Origin: Thermohalobaculum sp039513195
GTDB taxonomy: Bacteria; Pseudomonadota; Alphaproteobacteria; Rhodobacterales; Rhodobacteraceae
NCBI GenBank assembly: GCA_039513195.1
Contig: JBCCRM010000024.1
Location: 5,656 to 69,655 of the forward strand
Reading direction: 5' to 3'
Length of the DNA: 64,000 nucleotides
Shown here: piece after piece, positions 17,334-26,100 of the stretch
Layout of the letters: each line of letters starts with the position of its first letter
How positions within the stretch are numbered: the stretch's first letter is position 1
Made by a program: the position numbers and the translations under genes
Notes under the pieces: generated by a model
Seen by the model: only the letters and a program-made list of their open reading frames with translations
Told to the model about the DNA's origin: nothing
Database searches by the model: none

Positions 17334-18280
17334 ACGCCCCCGGCTATGTCTCCGTCGATCCACGGTTCGAGGCCTTTGTCGATACTGCTCGCCCGCCGGA
17401 GGTCATCGCCGAGGGTTGCGTCTGGACCGAGGGCCCGGTGTGGCTGGATGCTGGGCTTTTCTTCAACGATATCCCCAAAAAGCGAATGCTGCGCTGGACC
17501 GAGCGGGAAGGCGTGACCATCGCCCTGGCCAACAGCGAATTCGCCAATGGCAACACCCTCGACCGCGTGGGCCTGATGGTCTCTTGCGAGCATGGCGGCC
17601 GGCGGGTGGTGCGCCGGCACGACCCCTATGACCTCGCAGCCGTGGAGGTGATCGCCGAACGTTTCGAGGGCAATCGCCTGAACTCGCCCAATGACGTTGT
17701 CGTCCGTTCCGATGGGTCGGTGTGGTTTACGGACCCGCCCTACGGCATCAACTCCGACGTCGAGGGCTATCCGGCGGAAAGCGAGATCGGTGGCTGCTAT
17801 GTCTTCTGCGCGCTGCCCGATGGCAGCCTCCACGCCGCGGTCACCGATTTCGACAAGCCCAATGGGCTGGCCTTCTCTCCCGACGAGCGTCGCCTCTACA
17901 TCGCAGACTCTGGCGCGATCCGCGGTGCGAGCTTCCCCGGCATCGATTACGCGCTACCCCATCACATCCGCGTCTTCGACGTGGATGGAGCAACGCTCTC
18001 GAATGGGCGCGTCTTCGCCGTGATAGCCCCAGGGGTGCCGGATGGGTTCCGGATCGACACCGAGGGCTTCGTTTGGACCTCGGCCCTCGACGGGATCCAC
18101 TGCCTGTCGCCGGAAGGTGCGCTGATCGGCAAGATTCTGCTGCCGAGCCAGACCTCAAATCTCTGCTTCGGGGGGGCAGCGGGCACGACGCTGTTCATTA
18201 CCTCGTCAGACAAGGTCTATCGGGTAGAGAGCACCCGACGCGACGCGGCCACGAATGGCGTGGAAGGGAACTTGTCATGA
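17330..18280 (+). CDS. SMP-30/gluconolactonase/LRE family lactonase
   Basis: This 316-residue protein is a six-bladed beta-propeller of the SMP-30/gluconolactonase family. Markers are EGCVWTEGPVWLDAGLFFNDIP near residues 28-48 (with the metal-binding Glu of EGPVW), RLNSPNDVVVRSDGSVWFTDPPYG around residues 115-138 (metal-binding Asn), and FDKPNGLAFSPDERRLYIADSG (metal-binding Asn/Asp). Such enzymes use a divalent metal to open sugar lactones to aldonic acids. Placement between the permeases and a dehydrogenase suggests it hydrolyses a lactone made from the imported sugar, or one that is imported itself. It overlaps both neighbours by 4 bases (ATGA). Confidence 0.92.
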   Translation: MNAPGYVSVDPRFEAFVDTARPPEVIAEGCVWTEGPVWLDAGLFFNDIPKKRMLRWTEREGVTIALANSEFANGNTLDRVGLMVSCEHGGRRVVRRHDPYDLAAVEVIAERFEGNRLNSPNDVVVRSDGSVWFTDPPYGINSDVEGYPAESEIGGCYVFCALPDGSLHAAVTDFDKPNGLAFSPDERRLYIADSGAIRGASFPGIDYALPHHIRVFDVDGATLSNGRVFAVIAPGVPDGFRIDTEGFVWTSALDGIHCLSPEGALIGKILLPSQTSNLCFGGAAGTTLFITSSDKVYRVESTRRDAATNGVEGNLS

Positions 18281-19173
18281 CCATCAACACTGCGGTGATC
18301 GGCCTTGGCTCGATGGGGATGGGGATGGCCCGGTCCTGCCTGCGGGCTGGCCACCGCGTCCACGGCTCCGATGTGGTGGCGGAGCGGGTTGCGGCCTTTG
18401 TCAAGGAGGGTGGCGCCGACGGCCCCCTGATCGACGCGGCGCCGATCCTGGACGCGGTGGTTCTCGTGGTCCTAAACGCCGCCCAGGTTGAGGAGGTGCT
18501 GTTCGGCGCCCGGGGCCTTGCACCCCATCTCCGCCAAGGCGCGGTCGTGATCTGTTGCGCGACCGTGCCGCCCCGCTTCGCCGAGGCGATAGAGGCGCGA
18601 TGTCGGGAGGCCGGGCTCCACTACCTCGATGCCCCGATCTCCGGCGGGTCGCTGAAGGCGGGGGAAGGCAGGCTCGGCATTATGGCTTCCGGCACGCCCG
18701 AGGCGTTCAGCGCAGCGGGCCCCGTGCTCGATGCAACGGCTGAGACCATCTTCCGCCTCGGCGACCATGCGGGCCCAGGATCGGCCATGAAGGCGGTGAA
18801 CCAGCTCCTTGCCGGCGTACATATTGCCACGATGGCCGAGGCACTCACGTTCGGCATGACCCAGGGCATCGCACCGGAGCAGTTCCTCGCCGTGATCTCG
18901 AAATGCGCCGGCACGTCCTGGATGCTGGAAAACCGCGCGCCTCATGTGGTGGCAGGCGATTACACGCCGCACAGCCAGGTGAATATCTGGCCGAAGGATC
19001 TTGGCATCGTGCTTGAGGCGGCTGGGGCGACCGGTTTCGACGCACCAATTACGGCCACGGCCCTGGCCCGGTATCGGGAGGCCGTTGCCATGGGCCTTGG
19101 TCAGGAAGACGATGCCGCGGTGGCGAAGGTCTACGCCCGCGACGCAGGCCTGACACTGCCAGGGACGGAATAA
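18277..19173 (+). CDS. 3-hydroxyisobutyrate dehydrogenase-family oxidoreductase (L-threonate dehydrogenase-like)
   Basis: This encodes 298 residues of the beta-hydroxyacid dehydrogenase family. The N-terminal NAD(P)-binding site is VIGLGSMGMGMARSCLRAGH; the substrate-binding motif is LDAPISGGSLKAGEGRLGIMASG; and the catalytic Lys lies in GSAMKAVNQLLAGVHIATMAEAL. The C-terminal stretch SWMLENRAPHVVAGDYTPHS and the KDLGIVLEAA segment resemble LtnD (L-threonate dehydrogenase) more than classical 3-hydroxyisobutyrate dehydrogenase, which points to an aldonic acid substrate such as a tetronate. No kinase (LtnK/DUF1537) or aldolase follows, so the pathway is incomplete in this window. It is the last gene of the LacI-controlled operon. 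Confidence 0.88.
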   Translation: MTINTAVIGLGSMGMGMARSCLRAGHRVHGSDVVAERVAAFVKEGGADGPLIDAAPILDAVVLVVLNAAQVEEVLFGARGLAPHLRQGAVVICCATVPPRFAEAIEARCREAGLHYLDAPISGGSLKAGEGRLGIMASGTPEAFSAAGPVLDATAETIFRLGDHAGPGSAMKAVNQLLAGVHIATMAEALTFGMTQGIAPEQFLAVISKCAGTSWMLENRAPHVVAGDYTPHSQVNIWPKDLGIVLEAAGATGFDAPITATALARYREAVAMGLGQEDDAAVAKVYARDAGLTLPGTE

Positions 19174-19386
19174 AGGCCGCGAGGCTACCGACCGCAGCAC
19201 AGATCGCCTCGACCGCCGAAAAAAACAGACTGCATCGGAGGCCGGTCAGTGCCTCCCAAAACTCAAAGCACACGATCTGAGTTCCGGGATCATTCTACCA
19301 GCATCGCCACCCCCTCTTCAAAGCAACCACTTGACGTGGAGTGTCCGCCTAATAGAGTGACTTAATCATACAGAGTGGTTTTGGTC

Positions 19387-19839
19387 ATGAGACGAAGCGC
19401 TATCTCGTTGCTTGCAATGCTTTTTGTAGCTCTTTTTACAAAAGAGGCTCTTACACAAGAAATTGGAACAATCAAATCGTTAAAGGGAAATGTTATGATC
19501 GTTCGATCAGATACAAGGGTTGATGTTTCCATTGGTGATCCGCTGTTTCTGAACGATCGCGTGCTCACAGAGGCACAGAGTTCTTTCGGCGCAACTTTAG
19601 ATGATGGGACGACCCTCGCAATTGGCGAAAAAGCAGATGTTGGTGTGGAGTCTTTTGTTTTTGAGCCAGGCGCTGGACTTTTTGACTTGATCGTTCGAGT
19701 ATTCGCTGGACAGCTCATTTACGGATCTGGGCGCATTGGAGCGGCAAGGCCGGATCGCGTAAAAGTAGAAACACCGCAGCTTTCAGTTGGGACGCGTGGT
19801 ACGCGGTTCGCTGTCATTGTTCCTTCGGTATCGCCATGA
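19387..19839 (+). CDS. FecR-domain protein
   Basis: This encodes about 150 residues from the ATG at 19387 (an upstream GTG at 19375 is also possible). An N-terminal hydrophobic signal (ISLLAMLFVALFT) leads to a compact FecR domain: GTIKSLKGNVMIVRS, GDPLFLNDRVLTEAQSSF, DDGTTLAIGEKADV and the end motif TPQLSVGTRGTRFAV. Unlike FecR itself it lacks a cytoplasmic anti-sigma part, so it is a periplasmic FecR-type domain protein. Most of its coding DNA is visibly AT-richer than all neighbouring genes. Its stop overlaps the OmpA-family gene start by 4 bases, and a CHASE2 kinase follows, a combination seen repeatedly in proteobacteria. Confidence 0.85.
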   Translation: MRRSAISLLAMLFVALFTKEALTQEIGTIKSLKGNVMIVRSDTRVDVSIGDPLFLNDRVLTEAQSSFGATLDDGTTLAIGEKADVGVESFVFEPGAGLFDLIVRVFAGQLIYGSGRIGAARPDRVKVETPQLSVGTRGTRFAVIVPSVSP

Positions 19840-20813
19840 TCCGTTGGTCCGTTGTTGTCGTTTCGGTGGCCTTGGCTGCGTGTGCCCGAACGCTGCCGGC
19901 GCCGGATCTGGTAGCGTTCGACCGGCTGCTGGCAGAGCAGTACGATGCGCTGTCGCAGGCCGAGTTCGCGGAGAACGACTGGGCAGACGGCCGCTTCTTC
20001 CGCCGCAAACGTGACATGGCGTTGTCGGGCCAACGGCCGGAGCCCGACGATTTGGCGGACCGCACCTATCCCGATGCGCTCCGCGAAGAGTTGGAAGATG
20101 CACGAAACATGCTGTTGGGGATCCTTGGTTCTGTCGCGGCGCTGATTGAGCCGAGAGCGCTGGCGGAAGCGCAGGGGGCTTTCGACTGCTGGGCGCAGGA
20201 GGCCGAGGAGGGGCTTCAGCCGGACGAAATCGAGGAATGCCGGGCCCGCTTCTTCGATCGCCTCCGGATCGCGAGCAGCGCGGCCACAGCACCGGTCGTG
20301 GTTCTTTTACCATCCGACGACCAGAGCTCTATCGTGGTGGAAGCGGACGGCACGGACACTCTCCTCACCGACACATTTGCCAGTGCCGCCGTGGCGGATG
20401 GCACCCTTTCCGATACCGGCGTACTGGAGGAAGGCGCAGTTCGTGAGGCGCTTTCTGCGACACTGTCGGCAGAGCCCCGAAAGCAGCGGCTTTACCTTAT
20501 CTACTTCCAGACCGGGGGGACGGATATCACACCTGCCAGCGAAGAACAGTTGCAGGCTGCCCTTGCCGATGCGCGTGAAACCCTTGCGGTGCGGGTGACC
20601 GTGTTCGGGCACACGGACCGGGTGGGATCCGCGAGCCTCAATGTCCGCCTGGCGCTTGCCAGAGCGGAAGCAATGCGGGAGCGTCTCATTGCAGCGGGCG
20701 TGCCCGCTGGATCGATCAGCGCCGACAGCTTCGGAGAGAGTTTTCCTCTGGTCGCCACGCCGGACAACATCGCCGAGCCGCTGAACCGGCGGGTCGAAAT
20801 CGCGGTACGTTGA
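19836..20813 (+). CDS. OmpA-family lipoprotein
   Basis: This encodes 325 residues. The N-terminus (VVVVSVALAAC) is a lipoprotein signal with the lipobox LAAC, so Cys16 is the likely lipid-anchored residue. Residues ~20-150 are a helical, acidic region without recognised domain. The C-terminal third is an OmpA peptidoglycan-binding domain: LYLIYFQTGGTDITPASEEQL, VTVFGHTDRVGSASLNVRLALARAEAMRERL and ISADSFGESFPLV, ending in NRRVEIAVR. It would tether the outer membrane to the cell wall. Position between the FecR-domain gene and the CHASE2 kinase suggests an envelope-sensing unit. Confidence 0.9.
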   Translation: MIRWSVVVVSVALAACARTLPAPDLVAFDRLLAEQYDALSQAEFAENDWADGRFFRRKRDMALSGQRPEPDDLADRTYPDALREELEDARNMLLGILGSVAALIEPRALAEAQGAFDCWAQEAEEGLQPDEIEECRARFFDRLRIASSAATAPVVVLLPSDDQSSIVVEADGTDTLLTDTFASAAVADGTLSDTGVLEEGAVREALSATLSAEPRKQRLYLIYFQTGGTDITPASEEQLQAALADARETLAVRVTVFGHTDRVGSASLNVRLALARAEAMRERLIAAGVPAGSISADSFGESFPLVATPDNIAEPLNRRVEIAVR

Positions 20814-20825
20814 GCCCACGGCACC

Positions 20826-22892
20826 ATGAAGGGCGCCGAAAAGATGGTGTTGCCGTTCCCCAGTGTCCGATCCATTGCGGCCCTGCTGTTTTTTGGCGTC
20901 GGACTGATCACGCTGGGCGTCCAAGAACCCATCCCGGTGAAACAACTCCGCGCGCTGGGGTTTGATCTTTTCCAGGGTGTTTCACCCTCGCTCGATGAGA
21001 AGACCGACTTCGCGGTCGTTCGGATCGGCGAGGAGAGTATCGCACAAGTCGGTCCCTGGCCTTGGCGGCGGGACAAGATCGCCGCGATCGTCGACCGCGC
21101 GCGGGAGCTTGGCGCAACCGCCGTTGTCGTGAACCTCATCATGGATTCACCGGACCGGTTTTCGCGCCGTTCCCTGGCCGAGGAGTTGGGCCGCGCCGAC
21201 AATTCGCAATCGCCCGCGGCCCTCCTCGAAGCCCTTGCGAAGGTGCCTGAGGCAGACGCGCTCCTCGCAGAAAGCTTGCGAACGCTTCCATCCGCACTCG
21301 CCACGTCGGTCACCGCGACCCCGCCCTCCGATCCGCAGCGAAAGGTCTCTCCGGCAGCGATACCGCTCAAGGCGGCATTGCTGAAGGACACACCGCGCTT
21401 TGCGGACGTGATCGCGCCGTTCGCTCCCCTCCGCGAGGCCGCACGGGCAGAAGGGGCGATCAATCTCCTGCCCGAGCATGACATGGTGTTGCGGCGGTCT
21501 CCGCTCTTTTTCGTAGTGGACGACGTCTTTCACCCAGCGCTGCCCGTCGCCGCGCTTGTGGCTGCCGGACGGGAGATCGCGGTTGCCTCGAATGGGCGAG
21601 GCGAGAATGCGCTCACTGTAGACGGTCAAATCCGAGCATCTGACAGCGCAGGTGTGATCTGGTTGGACTTTGGGCGGGCAGAGAAGATCCCGGTTTTCGA
21701 GGCAATGGACCTCGGGGATGAAGCAAAATCCGAGATCGAGGGGCGTGTCGTCGTATTGGGGCTCGACGCGGTGGGCTTGTCCACGACCTGGCGTCTCGCG
21801 GACGGGCGCCTCGTCAGCGGGACCGAAGTGGTGGCGATCGTGGCCGATGCCCTCGATGTCGGCAGCACCCTGAGCCGCTCTGGAGTCGCTGAAACTGCTG
21901 AATTCGCACTTATGCTTGGGGGCGCGACTGTGATCGCGGCAGCCTGGTTGCGGCTCGCCCCCGTACTCGCATTCGCAACGAGTGTGGCCATCGCCGCTGG
22001 TTGGCTCGGCATGGTGCTCGTGGCGAGATCGCAAGCTGGGGTCGTCTTCGACGCGATCTCGCCGATTGCCTTTTGGACGTTGCTCGCCGCAGTGGCGACC
22101 GCGATACGATCCGCCGCGTTGTGGCGTGCGCGCGCTGAGCTGATTGCAGCCCTCGAAATGCGAACCGCGGCCGCCGAGGCCGCCAACGAGGCGAAGACAC
22201 GCTTTCTGAGGGAGATGCACCACGACATAAGGACGCCGCTGAATGCCGTCATCGGCTTTTCGAGCTTGCTCTCCCTCAATCCGAACAGAATCGTCACCAC
22301 AGCAAAGGCGAGCGAGTTCGGCGCAGCAATCAAATCCGCCGGGGAGCTGATCTTGGGGTTGTCTGAGCGGGCCCTGCAGGCGGCGGAGCTGTCGACGGAG
22401 CATGCGCGCCCAGAGCCGAAGCCGATAGAGGTTGGCGATGTCATCAAGGACGCAGCCCAGATCATCCGCGGCAACCGTCAGCACACCACCGCGCTGGAAG
22501 TGCTGGTCGACGAACCGCCACTGATCGTCTTTGCGGATCGCACCTACTTCCTCGAAGCCGTTCTCAACTTGCTAGAGAACGCTTTTAAACATGCAAAAGG
22601 CACGGATTCTGTGGTGCTTTCCGCGCGGCGCACCGGATCGGCCGAGGTCGCCATCGAGGTGATCGACACCGGCCCGGGTGTAAGCGAGGAAATCCTAGAG
22701 AACATCGGGACGCCCTTCATGCCCGGACGATCGGCGCAAGGCGGCACGCGCGGCACGGGCCTTGGTCTCTATATCGTAAAGCGCTTTGTGGACTTACATG
22801 GCGGACGCCTGACGCTGGAGAACCGACAGGCGGGCGGTCTCTGTTCGAGGATCGAGCTCGCGCTGCGCGATGATGAGAGTGCTCCGCACTGA
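20826..22892 (+). CDS. CHASE2-domain sensor histidine kinase
   Basis: This 688-residue kinase has an N-terminal membrane segment (residues ~15-33), a periplasmic CHASE2 domain (~40-345; DFAVVRIGEESIAQVGPWPW, AVVVNLIMDSP, INLLPEHDMVLRRSP), three membrane segments (~355-435), a HisKA dimerisation domain with phospho-acceptor His466 in MHHDIRTPLNAVIGF, and a HATPase_c domain with the N box NLLENAFKHA, the G1 box DTGPGVSEE and G2 box GTRGTGLGLYIVK. No receiver domain is attached and no response regulator is next to it. The FecR-domain and OmpA-family genes upstream are in the same transcript and may help sense envelope state. Confidence 0.93.
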   Translation: MKGAEKMVLPFPSVRSIAALLFFGVGLITLGVQEPIPVKQLRALGFDLFQGVSPSLDEKTDFAVVRIGEESIAQVGPWPWRRDKIAAIVDRARELGATAVVVNLIMDSPDRFSRRSLAEELGRADNSQSPAALLEALAKVPEADALLAESLRTLPSALATSVTATPPSDPQRKVSPAAIPLKAALLKDTPRFADVIAPFAPLREAARAEGAINLLPEHDMVLRRSPLFFVVDDVFHPALPVAALVAAGREIAVASNGRGENALTVDGQIRASDSAGVIWLDFGRAEKIPVFEAMDLGDEAKSEIEGRVVVLGLDAVGLSTTWRLADGRLVSGTEVVAIVADALDVGSTLSRSGVAETAEFALMLGGATVIAAAWLRLAPVLAFATSVAIAAGWLGMVLVARSQAGVVFDAISPIAFWTLLAAVATAIRSAALWRARAELIAALEMRTAAAEAANEAKTRFLREMHHDIRTPLNAVIGFSSLLSLNPNRIVTTAKASEFGAAIKSAGELILGLSERALQAAELSTEHARPEPKPIEVGDVIKDAAQIIRGNRQHTTALEVLVDEPPLIVFADRTYFLEAVLNLLENAFKHAKGTDSVVLSARRTGSAEVAIEVIDTGPGVSEEILENIGTPFMPGRSAQGGTRGTGLGLYIVKRFVDLHGGRLTLENRQAGGLCSRIELALRDDESAPH

Positions 22893-23134
22893 CAAGCGAT
22901 CGACCCGCAGTTGTTTCGTTGCTTTCACGGAACACATCGCCGGCGACGGGTGTCAGGTCAGCCTCCCGCAGGCTGGCTCGGAGCGTCGGCGGCCCGTCCG
23001 GAAAGGCCGCCGATGGACCGGGCGCCGGCCCTTAGAGCGTCTTCCGATCCGATTGCATGTGTTCCCACGCCCTAACGTACTGCTCGGGCGCATAGTCGCG
23101 ACGCCAATCCGATTCAGGCCAGCTTGAGAATGCT
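22893..23134. other. Intergenic region between convergent genes
   Basis: These 242 bases separate the convergent CHASE2 kinase and RTX genes. Near 23,033-23,125 there is TTAGAGCGTCTTCCGATCCGATTG followed about 50 bases later by CAATCCGATTCAGG; the repeated ATCCGATT core and the leading AGAGCGT are reminiscent of short dispersed palindromic elements of alphaproteobacteria. I cannot show that it is repeated without the genome. No gene is apparent. Confidence 0.35.
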
Positions 23135-26100
23135 TTAGAAGACAAAGCTGTCGCTGCCGACATCCGCGCTATCGACGCCGACGAGGATGATCGACCCCTC
23201 GCCCGCCGCCGAGATCACGGTGTTCGCGCCACGATCCAGCACGCGCAGATCGGCCATCGACCCGACCGAGGCATTGGCGGAGAAGTCGAGGATCTCGCCC
23301 TGAGCCGCATCGAAATCGGTGATCCGGACCGATCCTAGATTGCCGGAGAACATGAAGCTGTCGCGCCCCGCTCCGCCGGACAGAAGATCGTCCCCGGCAC
23401 CGCCATCGAGGGTGTCTCGACCGGCCTCGCCGAACAATAGGTCGTTGCCCGTGCCGCCGAAAAGCGTGTCGTTCCCGCCCTGTCCACGCAGCCGGTCGGC
23501 GCCTTCATCGCCGAGAATCTCATCGCTGCCTGAAGCTCCCAAAAGGGTGTCGTTGCCCTGATTGCCGGCGATCAGATCGTTGTTGGCGCCGCCATTGATC
23601 ACGTCATTGCCCGCGCCGCCGCGGAGGATGTCGTCCTCACTGCCGCCAAACAACGCATCCGCACCGGCACCGCCGCCAATCACGTCACGGCCGCTCAGCC
23701 CGACCAGCCGGTCACCGCCATCGCCGCCGCTAAGCGTGTCGTTGCCGGCCTCGCCGAGCAGGAGGTCGGCGCCGCCGCCCCCAGCGAGCATGTCGTTGCC
23801 GCTCATACCGCGGAGGCGGTCATTGCCCTCGTCGCCGAAGATCCGATCGTTGCCCGAGGCGCCCAGCATGATATCGGACCCAGCCCCGCCGCGCATCAGG
23901 TCGTCACCGCTGCCCCCAACCACAAGGTCGTCGCCGATGCCGCCCTCCATATCGTCGGCCCCGGCCTCGCCGAACAGCCGGTCATCGCCGCGCGCGCCGA
24001 ACATCGCATCGGCACCGCCCCCGCCACGGACTATGTCATCGCCCCCGCCAGTCTCGATGCGGTTTGCGAGGGCATTCCCAAAGACAATGTCGCGGCCATC
24101 GCCGGTCCTCAGATGCTCGACCGAGATCAGTTTGTCGCGGCCGAGCCCGGTGTCCTGGAAGCTCGCATCGGCGAGGTTCACGCGCACCCGAGCGGCACCG
24201 CTATAGACCGCGGTATCCTCGCCCCGCCCGCCATTCAGAAGGTCGTTGCCACCGCCGCCGACCAGAGTGTCGTCTCCGTCCTCGCCCAGCAGACGATCGT
24301 TGCCGCCGAAGCCACGGAGACGGTCGTCGCCATAGCTCCCGAGCAGGCGGTCCGCGACGCTGCTGCCGCCGAGATTATCGTCGGTGGTGAAACCAAACAG
24401 CAGGCGGAACCCGTCCTCCACCTCGCTATCGGTAGTGACGCGGCGCTCTTCCGATCGTGGCAGCACCAGCATTTGCACCGTATGGGTCGACATGTCGGCA
24501 CCGTCCGAGACCGCGAATTCAAAGGTGTCGGTTCCTTCGAAGCCGCGATCCGGTTGGTAGGTGAAGGCACCGTTCCGCGACACCATCACGGTCCCGTTCT
24601 CCGGCGGGCGCGCCAGGGTGAAGGAGACCGTCCCCCCCTCCGGATCGGTGGCGGTCAAGCGCAGCTCAGCGGCGCGCCCCTCAAACGAGCCATTCACGGT
24701 CATCGCATAACTGCGGTCCGCCGAACGGGGCGCATCGTTCTGCGCGTCGAGGTCGATGCCCACCCGAACTCGGGTGACACCATCGCGGGTGTCGGCCCTC
24801 GGATCATCGCCACCCAGCGCATCGACGCCGTCCGGCAGGGCCCAAGGATCGAGCACATCGACAATGAAGCGCCCGGCATCGCCCGACTGGTCGAAATCCG
24901 CGCGATAGCGCAGGCCAGAGAGCTCATCGGCATGGATCCGGTCACCCTGTCGGAGACTGAGCTCGTCCATGCCCGGCATCGCATCGGACAAATGGATCGG
25001 CAGTCCAACGAAATCGAGCACGGTCAGATCGCCATCGCCGGATGCACCCAGTTCGAAGCCGCTGAGGAAAATCGTGGTGTTGTGCGCCGTCAGCGCCGTC
25101 CCACCCAGCTCCGGCACATAGGTCGCCTGCAGCTCCGCAAAGCTGCCAAGATCCATATCGCCTACATCGATCAGGTCCCGTGCGCCGCCGCTGCGGAAAT
25201 CGGTGATGACATCGGTGCCGCCATTGCGGCCGAAGATGAAGATGTCCTCGCCTGCGCCCCCGGTCAGCATGTCATCCCCGGTGCCGCCAGCGATCCAGTC
25301 GTCACCGCTGCCGCCGAAGATGGTCTCCTGCCCGCCGCGCCCCAGCACCACGTCATCGCCGGCGCCAGCGAAGATCAGCTCCTCGGTCCCGGTGTCGGCG
25401 TCGCTGCCGCGGATCAGGTCGTTTTCGTCCGATGCCAGCGCGCGGGCTTCGAGCGCAAAGCCCTGGCGGTTCACATTGGGCAGCGTGTCATTCCAGGTCG
25501 GCCGGTAGATGGCGTCCTCGCCTGGCGTGCCGGAGACCAAGACGCGGGAGAACTGCAGCCGATCCTCGACCGTGCCGCCGCTGTCATTCGGCTCGCCGTC
25601 CCGCCAGGCGGTGAAGTCGAACTCCGTGCCGTCGTTCCAGACCCAGTCCTCGGCCGGCGGGCCGCCAACGACCGATTGCGATGCGCCGAGGATCGGCCCG
25701 AAATTGCCGCTGAAGGCGCCCTCGGTCCGGTTCGCGAGGTCGAAGATGAATTGGTTTTCGGCCCCGTCGCCGACGGTTGCGACACGCAGGCCATAGGTAC
25801 CCAGCCGCCCGCTGCCCGCGGAAAACTTCAGCTCCTCGACCAAGCGTTCGACCTCCAGCGCAGTGCTGTCCTCGGGGCTGACCGCGTAAAGCTCCCCTGC
25901 CCCGCCCTGGTTGGCACCGCGCTGCACCCATTCGATTTCGCGCAAGCCCGAGAGGTTGACGCTGTGGGTCGGGTTTCTGACCGCGTAGGTCTCGTCGACC
26001 ACCTCGCGCCAGGGGCGGACGATGTTGGACCCTGCCTGGTCTAGATCGATTGTCAGCCCGTCGATCTCCGGCAGTGCAGGCGCATCGCTCTCTACGATCA

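Noticed and set aside
19174..19386. Promoter-like TTGACG near 19,331 upstream of the FecR-domain gene
   Set aside because: No -10 box at acceptable spacing could be made out, so it is not listed as a feature.
23330..24360. Regular repeats considered as a CRISPR array
   Set aside because: The repeats are in frame, about 27 bases long and degenerate, with no spacers; they encode RTX nonapeptides.
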